5,933 bases of DNA, taken from contig USNZ01000086.1 in the NCBI GenBank assembly GCA_900556255.1, positions 1 through 5,933 on the forward strand, given 5' to 3'. The first letter of the stretch is position 1. Each line of letters opens with the position of its first letter. The position numbers and the translations under genes were made by a program. Below are positions 1 to 5,933 of the stretch, in pieces. This DNA is from an uncultured Oscillospiraceae bacterium (GTDB lineage: Bacteria > Bacillota > Clostridia > Oscillospirales > Ruminococcaceae). The notes beneath the pieces are model-generated. The model was not told where the DNA came from. It saw nothing but the letters and a program-made list of their open reading frames with translations, and searched no databases.

Positions 1-36
1 CGTGCCGCAGCCGCCGAAGCGGTGCTTAAGCCGTAA
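1..36 (+). CDS. Possible C-terminal end of an upstream gene (partial)
   Basis: Reading from base 1 gives RAAAEAVLKP followed by a TAA stop at 34-36. The codons (GCC, GCG, GTG, AAG, CCG) resemble those of the neighbouring genes, and the next gene starts 49 bases after this stop, which suits an operon on the same strand. Eleven codons are too few to name a product. The alternative is that this is non-coding leader of the lipid kinase gene. A second frame (from base 3) also stays open only briefly, to a stop at 27-29, so the frame choice is a guess based on codon use. Confidence 0.35.
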   Translation, partial: RAAAAEAVLKP

Positions 37-70
37 GGCGGGAATTATGCGGTGCTGCCGAAAGCAGAAA

Positions 71-78
71 AAAGGAGA
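71..78 (+). promoter_or_regulatory. Ribosome binding site that decides the lipid kinase start
   Basis: AAAGGAGA lies about 8 bases before the GTG at 86. The alternative in-frame starts (GTG at 2, ATG at 47) lack an equally good site and would add a Cys/Arg/Lys-rich leader not expected in this family. The first residues after GTG 86 (MQTVFFINPTAG) match the usual beginning of diacylglycerol-kinase-fold proteins. Confidence 0.8.
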
Positions 79-85
79 TACGACG

Positions 86-1048
86 GTGCAGACCGTATTT
101 TTTATCAACCCCACGGCGGGCAGCAGGAATGCAGCGGAGGAGCTTGTGCCGAAGATTCGGGCGGCCACCCGAAATACAGGTGTTCCCGTGGAGATCTACG
201 AGACGGCCTACGCCGGGCAGGCCCGCGAGATGGCCGAAAAATACGCGGCAAGCGGGCAAAAAGTACATCTGTTTGCCTGCGGCGGCGACGGCACCCTGAA
301 CGAGGTTTTGCAGGGCGCGGCCGAGTACGCCAATGCGGCGGTGGGCTGTGTGCCCTGCGGCAGCGGCAACGACTATGTGCGCAACTTCGGTACGGCGGCG
401 GATTTTTTGGATATTGAGGCCCAGCTGCAGGCAAAAGAGGTACAGTCCGACCTGATCCGCAGCACCCAGGGCTGCGGGATTGATATCTTTGCCGCCGGTA
501 TCGACGCGCAGGTCGCCAACGGCATCCCCAAATGGCGGCGTGTCCCCTTCTGCGGCGGCAGCACGGCGTACACCCTCTCCATTCTGGAGGCGGTGTGCAG
601 CTCGTTCCGGCATCGGCTGCGCATCCGTGCCGACCATATCGACATAGAAGGCACCTTTATGATGCTGGCTGTCTGCAACGGTCAGCAGTACGGCGGAGGC
701 TATTGTGCCGCCCCCAACGCCCGCATGGACGACGGTTTGCTGGATGTGGTTCTTTTGAAGCCGGTGCCCCGCATACGATTACCGGGGCTGCTGGGCGCCT
801 ACAAAAAAGGCGAGCATCTTCTGCCCGACGATACCATTACCGAACCGTTTGCGCCGTACATGACGTTTTTCCGCACAAAGAGCATTGATATACGCGTGCT
901 GGACAACCGCCCGCTGATCACCACCTTGGACGGCGAGTGTTCGCCCCAACGACATATCCGCGCCGAGGCAGTGCCGGGGGCCGCTACCCTGCTGCTGCCC
1001 CGCGGCGTCTGCACCGAAAACCGCGTTTTACAGACCATAGGAGAATAA
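86..1048 (+). CDS. Diacylglycerol kinase family lipid kinase (YegS/DgkB/BmrU-like)
   Basis: This is a predicted cytosolic or membrane-associated lipid kinase of 320 residues that would transfer phosphate from ATP to a lipid hydroxyl, such as diacylglycerol, in phospholipid turnover. Directly visible are the N-terminal strand and turn FFINPTAG (residues 5-12), the nucleotide-binding GGDGT motif (66-70) followed by LNEV, and GSGNDYVR (92-99). The C-terminal half of the fold shows MDDGLLDVVLL and an LDGE motif near residues 281-284. These are the hallmarks of the DAGK catalytic domain plus the YegS-type C-terminal domain, and the length is normal for the family (about 290-320). The substrate cannot be read from sequence: diacylglycerol, undecaprenol-like lipids or sphingoid bases are all handled by relatives. 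The start is GTG 86, chosen for its ribosome binding site and family-like N-terminus. It ends 4 bases before lon, so the two are probably co-transcribed. No signal peptide or membrane helix is seen. Confidence 0.9.
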   Translation: MQTVFFINPTAGSRNAAEELVPKIRAATRNTGVPVEIYETAYAGQAREMAEKYAASGQKVHLFACGGDGTLNEVLQGAAEYANAAVGCVPCGSGNDYVRNFGTAADFLDIEAQLQAKEVQSDLIRSTQGCGIDIFAAGIDAQVANGIPKWRRVPFCGGSTAYTLSILEAVCSSFRHRLRIRADHIDIEGTFMMLAVCNGQQYGGGYCAAPNARMDDGLLDVVLLKPVPRIRLPGLLGAYKKGEHLLPDDTITEPFAPYMTFFRTKSIDIRVLDNRPLITTLDGECSPQRHIRAEAVPGAATLLLPRGVCTENRVLQTIGE

Positions 1049-1052
1049 GCAA

Positions 1053-3494
1053 ATGTCCGAAAAAGTAAAAATCAAAATTGCCCGCAATGTGGTGCACCTG
1101 CCGGTCATTGCCCTGCGCGGGCTGGTGGTCTTTCCCAACAATGTTGTACATTTTGAGGTAGGCCGCGAAAAATCCATCGCCGCCATTGAGGCCGCCATGC
1201 ACGGCAACAGCAGTGTGTTTCTGGTGGCCCAGCAGGAGATGGACACCGAGGACCCCAACCGTGAGGATCTGTATGCCTACGGCGTGATCGCCGACATCAA
1301 GCAGGCCCTGCGGGTGTCCGATGACCTGGTCAAGGTGCTGGTGGAGGGCAAGACCCGCGCCCGCCTGCTGGAACTGGAAACCGAGGGCAAGTACCTGCAG
1401 GCATCCGTGCGCCCGGCCCCCGTGCGGGGTATCGCCGCCGACAAGCGTACCCAGTGCGAGGCGCTGGTGCGCAGCCTGAAGGACAGCTTTGAGGAGTATC
1501 TCTCCTTCAGCCCGCAGCTGTCCAAGGATGTGGTGTACAACATCCTTTCCTCCGACAATCCGCTGTTTTTGAGCGAGTATATGCCCGCCAACCTTCTGCT
1601 GCGCTATGAGGATAAGCAGACTATCCTGAACGAGACCGGCCTGCTGAACCGCCTGGAAAAGCTGCTGACCATTCTGCGCGAGGAGTGCCAGGTTTTGGAG
1701 ATCGAGCGCGACCTTGATGAAAAGGTCAATGCCCAGATGGACAAGGGTCAGCGCGAATACTACCTGCGCGAGCAGATGCACATTATCAGCGAGGAGCTGG
1801 GCGACGCCGAGGACACCCGCGCCGAGGCTGACAACTACCGCCGCAAGATCGAGGAGCTGCAACTGGAGCCGGACACAGCCGAAAAGCTGCTGAAGGAGTG
1901 CGACCGCCTGGCGCGTATGCAGAGCAGCGCCCCCGAGACCGGCGTGATCCGCAATTATCTGGACACCTGCCTGTCTTTGCCGTGGCATTCCGTGACGGAG
2001 GACGATCTGGACCAGGCGCATGCCCGCAAGGTGCTGGATCAGCAGCACTACGGCCTGCAGAAGGTCAAGGAGCGTATTCTGGAAATTTTGGCGGTGCGCA
2101 AGCTGAACCATGACGTCAAGGGGCAGATCCTCTGCCTGGTCGGGCCTCCGGGCGTGGGCAAAACGAGCATTGCGCACTCGGTCGCAGACTGCATGGGGCG
2201 CAAGTTTGCCCGCATGAGTCTGGGCGGTGTACATGACGAGGCCGAAATTCGCGGCCACCGCCGCACCTACATCGGCGCTATGCCCGGCCGTATCATCAGC
2301 GCTATGATCACCGCCAAAAGCGCGAACCCCGTGATCCTGCTGGACGAGATCGACAAGCTGGCGGGCGACTACAAGGGCGACCCCTCCAGCGCACTGCTGG
2401 AGGTGCTGGACCCGGAGCAGAACCGCACCTTTAAGGATAATTATCTCGATATACCGTTCGATTTGAGCGAAGTGCTGTTCATTACCACCGCCAACGATGC
2501 CTCGACCATTCCCGGCCCGTTGTACGACCGTATGGACGTCATTGAGTTGCCCAGCTATACCCGCACCGAAAAATTCAACATCGCCAAGCGCCACCTGCTG
2601 CCCAAGCAGCTGAAGAACAACGGCCTGGAGGGGCGCGTCACGATGACGACCTCGGCGCTGTATGAGATCATCGACGGCTATACCCGCGAGGCGGGCGTGC
2701 GCAATCTGGAGCGCACCATCACCTCGGTGCTGCGCAAGTGCGCGCAGAAAATCGCCGCCGGCGAAAGTGAAAAGATCAGCATTTCGGCCTCTGCCGTCAA
2801 GCAGCTGCTGGGGCCCGAAAAGGTCAAGCCGACCTTTATCTCCCGCAAGGACGCCGTGGGCATTGCCAACGGCCTGGCCTGGACGAGCGTGGGCGGCGAG
2901 ATGCTGCCTGTGGAGGTGGCCGTCATTCCCGGCGGCAGCGGCAAAATTGAAATTACCGGCAGCCTGGGCGATGTCATGAAGGAAAGCGCCCAGCTGGCTG
3001 TCAGCTATGCCCGCGTCCACGGTGAGCAGTACGGCATTGCCGCAGACAAGCTGAAAACGCTGGATATCCATATCCATGCCCCTGAGGGCGCTGTGCCCAA
3101 GGACGGCCCCTCGGCCGGTGTGACGCTGACCACGGCGCTGATCTCGGCGCTGTCTGGCTACCCTGTGCGCCACGACCTGGCGATGACCGGTGAGATCACC
3201 CTGCACGGCAACGTGCTGCCCATCGGCGGCCTGAAGGAAAAGAGCATGGCCGCCTACCGTGAGGGCATTTCCACGGTGCTGATCCCCAAGGACAACGCCG
3301 TAGACCTGCACGAGGTGGACGACGAGGTCAAGGAGAAAATCAAGTTTATCGCCGTGGAGCAGCTTTCGCAGGTGCTAAAATATGCGCTGATCATGCCGGG
3401 GCAGACGGCAAGCCGCACAGCCCCCGCCGTGCCCGCCGCCACCAGCCTGATCGCCGGCGAAAAAGCCACCAAGGAACCCGCTGCCGTAATGTAA
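1053..3494 (+). CDS. lon: ATP-dependent serine protease Lon (LonA type)
   Basis: Lon is a homohexameric cytosolic AAA+ protease that unfolds and degrades damaged and selected regulatory proteins. This 813-residue protein has the full LonA order. The N-terminal substrate-binding domain spans about residues 12-205 ([13 protein letters not shown] near the start), followed by a helical, probably coiled-coil linker (about 205-310, [10 protein letters not shown]). The AAA+ module has Walker A GPPGVGKT (364-371), pore-loop Tyr406 in YIGAMPG, Walker B VILLDEID (427-434), sensor-1 Asn481, a probable arginine finger Arg493 and sensor-2 Arg550. The protease domain starts near 600, with the catalytic Ser687 in PKDGPSAG and Lys730 in GGLKEK. 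All key residues are present, so the enzyme should be active. It is slightly longer than E. coli Lon (784) because of an Ala/Pro/Thr-rich tail after about residue 780. The ATG start follows TAGGAG at 9 bases. No heat-shock operator is visible in front of it, as expected for an internal operon gene. Confidence 0.98.
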   Translation: MSEKVKIKIARNVVHLPVIALRGLVVFPNNVVHFEVGREKSIAAIEAAMHGNSSVFLVAQQEMDTEDPNREDLYAYGVIADIKQALRVSDDLVKVLVEGKTRARLLELETEGKYLQASVRPAPVRGIAADKRTQCEALVRSLKDSFEEYLSFSPQLSKDVVYNILSSDNPLFLSEYMPANLLLRYEDKQTILNETGLLNRLEKLLTILREECQVLEIERDLDEKVNAQMDKGQREYYLREQMHIISEELGDAEDTRAEADNYRRKIEELQLEPDTAEKLLKECDRLARMQSSAPETGVIRNYLDTCLSLPWHSVTEDDLDQAHARKVLDQQHYGLQKVKERILEILAVRKLNHDVKGQILCLVGPPGVGKTSIAHSVADCMGRKFARMSLGGVHDEAEIRGHRRTYIGAMPGRIISAMITAKSANPVILLDEIDKLAGDYKGDPSSALLEVLDPEQNRTFKDNYLDIPFDLSEVLFITTANDASTIPGPLYDRMDVIELPSYTRTEKFNIAKRHLLPKQLKNNGLEGRVTMTTSALYEIIDGYTREAGVRNLERTITSVLRKCAQKIAAGESEKISISASAVKQLLGPEKVKPTFISRKDAVGIANGLAWTSVGGEMLPVEVAVIPGGSGKIEITGSLGDVMKESAQLAVSYARVHGEQYGIAADKLKTLDIHIHAPEGAVPKDGPSAGVTLTTALISALSGYPVRHDLAMTGEITLHGNVLPIGGLKEKSMAAYREGISTVLIPKDNAVDLHEVDDEVKEKIKFIAVEQLSQVLKYALIMPGQTASRTAPAVPAATSLIAGEKATKEPAAVM

Positions 3495-3504
3495 AGGAAC
3501 GAGT

Positions 3505-4089
<585 letters not shown>

Positions 4090-4094
4090 GCCAG

Positions 4095-4871
4095 ATGGCG
4101 TACAATGAATTTGCCTATTTTTACGATGAACTGAACAGCGAGGCCGACTACGATGCGCTGTACCGCTATGTCCGCGGTGAACTGGCCGCCCACGGCGTGA
4201 CCGACGGCATTGTGGCGGACTTCGGCTGCGGCACGGGCGAGCTGACCCTGATGCTGGCACAGGCGGGCTATGATATGATCGGCATTGACCGCAGCGAGGA
4301 AATGCTGAGCGTGCTGCGCGAAAAAGCCGACGAGCTGGGTGTTATGCCCCGCCTTTTGCTGCTGCGCCAGGATCTTTTGGAGCTGGATCTGTACGGCACC
4401 ATCCGCGCAGCGGTGTCCACTTTTGACACCTACAACCACATCGGCCCCCTGCCCCGCTTTGAGGCGGCGCTGCGAAAAGCCGCCTATTTTATGGAAAAAG
4501 ACGGTGTATTTCTGTTTGATTTGAACACACCCTATAAACATAAATCCATATTGGCAGACCGGACCTTTGACATTGAAGCCGAGGACGCCGCCTGCCATTG
4601 GACCAACCGCTATGACGAGGAAACCGGGCGCGTGGACATTGCCATTGACATCGACTACGCAGAAACCGGCGAGCATTTCCGCGAGACCTTCAGCGAGTAC
4701 AGCTACCCGCTGGACACCGTCTGCGCCCTGCTGCGCAGGTACGGGCTGGAGCCTGTCAAAATTGCCGACGGCGAGGATTTCGGCCCCGTGCGCGAGGATT
4801 CGCCCCGCTGGATCATCACGGCGGTAAAACAGTACACACAGGAGGAAAACTCTGATGGAACAGAATCATAA
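4095..4871 (+). CDS. Class I SAM-dependent methyltransferase (YqeM-like)
   Basis: This predicted cytosolic methyltransferase of 258 residues uses S-adenosylmethionine; its substrate is unknown. The start MAYNEFAYFYDELNS is the typical opening of a Firmicutes family related to B. subtilis YqeM (M.Y..FA..YD.L). The SAM-binding Rossmann fold is shown by motif I VADFGCGTGELT (residues 40-51), the acidic end of strand 2 in IGIDRSEEML (Asp65), RQD at 91-93, and STFDTYNHI (108-116) in the motif IV region. The C-terminal half, with FDLNTPYKHK and several acidic beta strands, resembles the substrate-side insert of these proteins. No RNA-binding or rRNA-methyltransferase signature (such as NPPY) is seen, so a role in ribosome maturation with EngB would be guesswork. 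GTG 4086 is an alternative start that adds three residues. The 3' end overlaps hslO by 17 bases. Confidence 0.9.
   Translation: MAYNEFAYFYDELNSEADYDALYRYVRGELAAHGVTDGIVADFGCGTGELTLMLAQAGYDMIGIDRSEEMLSVLREKADELGVMPRLLLLRQDLLELDLYGTIRAAVSTFDTYNHIGPLPRFEAALRKAAYFMEKDGVFLFDLNTPYKHKSILADRTFDIEAEDAACHWTNRYDEETGRVDIAIDIDYAETGEHFRETFSEYSYPLDTVCALLRRYGLEPVKIADGEDFGPVREDSPRWIITAVKQYTQEENSDGTES
4840..4845 (+). promoter_or_regulatory. Strong ribosome binding site of hslO inside the methyltransferase gene
   Basis: AGGAGG is a perfect Shine-Dalgarno core. It lies 9 bases before ATG 4855 and within the last codons of the methyltransferase gene. It fixes the hslO start and implies that hslO is translated strongly in its own right even though the genes overlap. 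Confidence 0.85.
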
Positions 4872-5760
4872 TATGCTGCGCGGCATTTCCGAAAACGGCG
4901 GCATTGTCTTTTACGGTGTGGACTCCACCGAGATCGTGCGCGAGATGGAGCGCCTGCACAAGACCAGCGCCGTGACCACCGCTGCGCTGGGACGCCTGCT
5001 GACGGCGGCCTCCATTATGGGCATTATGCTCAAAAGCACGCAGGACTCGGTGACCGTGCAGATCAAGGGCGGCGGCCCCGCAGGCCGTCTGGTGGCGGTC
5101 AGCGACGGTACCGGCAACGTCAAGGGCTATATCGAGAACCCCATTGTCGAGCTGCCCCCGCGCGCCGACGGGCATCTGGATGTGGGCACAGCCGTCGGCA
5201 AGGACGGCACCATCGACGTCATCCGCGACTTGGGGATGCGCGAGCCGTACATCGGTCAGGTGCCGCTGACCAGCGGTGAGATCGCCGAGGACGTGACCAC
5301 CTACTTTGCCGTGAGCGAGCAGGTACCCACCGTCTGCGCCTTGGGCGTGCTGGTGGACAAGGACCTGAGCGTGCGCTGTGCGGGCGGCTTTGTGGTGCAG
5401 CTGCTGCCCGGTGCCACCGATGCCGAGATCGACCTGCTGGAAAAAAATATCCGCGCCATGCCCAGCGTGACCGCGATGCTGGAACAGGGCATGTCCGTGC
5501 GCAATATGCTGGATCTGGCACTGAAGGGCTTTGCCCCCGACATTCTGGACAGCTACCATGTCACCTACCGCTGCGACTGCAGTGAGGATCGGGTGAAAAA
5601 AATGATCCGCAGCCTGGGCAAAAAAGAGGTCGAAACCCTGCGGGACGAGGACCCCATTGCCGAGGTGGACTGCCAGTTCTGCGATAAAAAGTACCACGTG
5701 GACCTGAACGAGCTGCTGAAAAACTGGCCGGAAACCGAAAAAACCGACGAAAATAAGTAA
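4855..5760 (+). CDS. hslO: Redox-regulated molecular chaperone Hsp33
   Basis: Hsp33 is a cytosolic holdase activated by oxidation: its four cysteines bind zinc when reduced and form disulfides under oxidative or chlorine stress, exposing the client-binding surface. The 301-residue product has normal length. The N-terminal core is recognisable from TSAVTTAALGRLLTAASIMG and QIKGGGPAGRL, followed by GYIENP. The C-terminal zinc centre is complete: CDC at 240-242 and CQFC at 273-276 with 30 residues between, which is the expected CxC...CxxC arrangement. The linker between core and zinc domain includes the segment around residues 215-238. The start ATG 4855 follows a perfect AGGAGG. The tail after residue 290 is short and charged. 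It is the last gene of the operon. Placement with Lon suggests shared protein quality control, but the four-cysteine switch itself acts after translation. Confidence 0.97.
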   Translation: MEQNHNMLRGISENGGIVFYGVDSTEIVREMERLHKTSAVTTAALGRLLTAASIMGIMLKSTQDSVTVQIKGGGPAGRLVAVSDGTGNVKGYIENPIVELPPRADGHLDVGTAVGKDGTIDVIRDLGMREPYIGQVPLTSGEIAEDVTTYFAVSEQVPTVCALGVLVDKDLSVRCAGGFVVQLLPGATDAEIDLLEKNIRAMPSVTAMLEQGMSVRNMLDLALKGFAPDILDSYHVTYRCDCSEDRVKKMIRSLGKKEVETLRDEDPIAEVDCQFCDKKYHVDLNELLKNWPETEKTDENK

Positions 5761-5806
5761 AAAAGTAAAAAACTTCAAAAAAGTTCAAAATTTTGGAGAA
5801 AAACGC
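5761..5806 (+). promoter_or_regulatory. A-rich spacer with phased A-tracts (UP-element-like)
   Basis: Immediately after the hslO stop the sequence becomes very A-rich. A-tracts begin at 5767, 5777 and 5787, about one helical turn apart, with another at 5799-5803 just before the -35 box. Two near-identical decamers, AACTTCAAAA and AAGTTCAAAA (5771-5790), make up part of this. Such DNA is expected to bend and to contact the RNA polymerase alpha subunits, as upstream of stable-RNA promoters. AACTT (5771-5775) and AAGTT (5781-5785) could pair as a 5-bp stem, but this is AT-only apart from one GC pair and lacks a following U-run. I therefore do not call it a terminator. Confidence 0.5.
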
Positions 5807-5835
5807 TTGACAAATCGACCGGGATTGGATATAAT
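5807..5835 (+). promoter_or_regulatory. Perfect consensus sigma-70/sigma-A promoter for the tRNA
   Basis: The -35 box TTGACA (5807-5812) and the -10 box TATAAT (5830-5835) both match the consensus at all six positions, with an optimal 17-base spacer. Transcription should start around 5840-5843, about 40 bases before the tRNA. The CCCG-rich stretch just after the -10 box would be a GC-rich discriminator, as commonly seen at growth-controlled stable-RNA promoters. Control by ppGpp or initiating nucleotide is an inference. Confidence 0.92.
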
Positions 5836-5849
5836 AATACCCGTCGCCC

Positions 5850-5874
5850 GGAGAGATGCCGAGCAAACCTCTCC
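5850..5874 (+). other. Leader hairpin resembling a collapsed tRNA-Ser
   Basis: GGAGAG (5850-5855) pairs perfectly with CTCTCC (5869-5874), giving a 6-bp GC-containing stem around a 13-base loop in the 5' leader of the tRNA transcript. The 5' part, GGAGAGATGCCGAGC, looks like the acceptor strand, the TG linker and the start of the D-arm of a bacterial tRNA-Ser, and CTCTCC looks like its 3' acceptor strand. It may be a remnant of a serine tRNA with its interior deleted, or simply a leader stem. There is no U-run after it, so it is not a terminator. Confidence 0.4.
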
Positions 5875-5881
5875 AAAACAT

Positions 5882-5933
5882 GCGGCCGTAGCTCATCTGG
5901 TAGAGCGCCACCTTGCCAAGGTGGAGGTAGCGA
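5882..5933 (+). tRNA. tRNA-Gly (anticodon GCC), 3' end cut off by the window
   Basis: The cloverleaf can be read directly. The acceptor 5' strand is GCGGCCG (5882-5888), then TA. The D-arm has GCTC (5891-5894) paired to GAGC (5903-5906) with the GG of its loop at 5899-5900. The anticodon stem is CCACC (5908-5912) with GGTGG (5920-5924) around the loop TTGCCAA, giving anticodon GCC at 5915-5917, which reads GGC and GGT glycine codons. The variable loop AGGTA and the first bases of the T-arm (GCGA) follow, and the window ends there. The T-loop, the 3' acceptor strand and any encoded CCA are missing, so a tRNA cluster further downstream cannot be ruled out. Confidence 0.94.

Noticed and set aside
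2..85. N-terminal extension of the lipid kinase from GTG 2 or ATG 47
   Set aside because: The added residues are Cys/Arg/Lys-rich and unlike the family, and the strong ribosome binding site at 71-78 points to GTG 86.
984..3311. A 775-codon open frame on the - strand opposite lon
   Set aside because: It mirrors lon, whose motifs and codon use are unmistakable. The rarity of codons that would give stops on the opposite strand (TTA, CTA, TCA) explains the open frame. Its translation is His/Gln/Leu/Ala-rich with no recognisable domain.
4515..4552. AT-rich patch in the methyltransferase gene with TTGAAC and TATAAA, a possible internal promoter before hslO
   Set aside because: The two boxes are only 6 bases apart, and no other pair of hexamers there has 16-18 base spacing. 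The patch also encodes conserved-looking protein (FDLNTPYKHK).
4816..5778. A 320-codon open frame on the - strand opposite hslO
   Set aside because: It is the antisense shadow of hslO. The + strand has the full Hsp33 zinc-binding cysteines and a perfect ribosome binding site.
5771..5794. Intrinsic terminator for the operon
   Set aside because: The stem AACTT/AAGTT is only 5 bp and mostly AT. The following T-run (5791-5794) is short and separated from the stem by CAAAA.
5850..5874. Attenuator or T-box-like regulator in the tRNA leader
   Set aside because: There is no T-box motif, no antiterminator pairing and no U-run after the stem, and the downstream gene is a tRNA, not an aminoacyl-tRNA synthetase or amino acid gene.

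Overview
The window reads as core chromosome of a GC-rich member of the Firmicutes, most likely a gut Clostridia of the Oscillospiraceae/Ruminococcaceae type (Faecalibacterium, Gemmiger or Subdoligranulum relatives). This placement is an inference. It rests on the strong AGGAGG-type ribosome binding sites, the lon-engB gene order also known from Bacillus, GC-rich third codon positions, and Firmicutes-like versions of the proteins. No mobile element, CRISPR array, phage gene or defence gene was seen.

Layout: all genes are on the + strand. Positions 1-36 may hold the last codons of an upstream gene. Five tightly packed genes follow: a diacylglycerol-kinase-family lipid kinase (86-1048), the ATP-dependent protease Lon (1053-3494), the ribosome-assembly GTPase EngB/YsxC (3505-4089), a class I SAM-dependent methyltransferase (4095-4871) and the redox-controlled chaperone Hsp33/HslO (4855-5760). 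Gaps are 4, 10 and 5 bases, and the last pair overlaps by 17 bases. I see no promoter or terminator between them, so they are probably one transcription unit whose promoter lies upstream of the window.

After hslO the base composition changes abruptly to an A-rich spacer. This holds a perfect sigma-70/sigma-A consensus promoter (TTGACA, 17 bases, TATAAT), then a roughly 40-base leader with a small hairpin, then the 5' two thirds of a tRNA-Gly(GCC) gene that runs off the window end. The leader hairpin resembles the two ends of a tRNA-Ser joined together and is the most curious small feature here.

Functionally, the operon combines protein quality control (Lon degrades damaged proteins; Hsp33 holds unfolding proteins under oxidative stress) with ribosome assembly (EngB) and housekeeping lipid and methyl-transfer enzymes. 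The genes look intact and carry the expected catalytic residues. I find no convincing evidence for a previously undescribed system.
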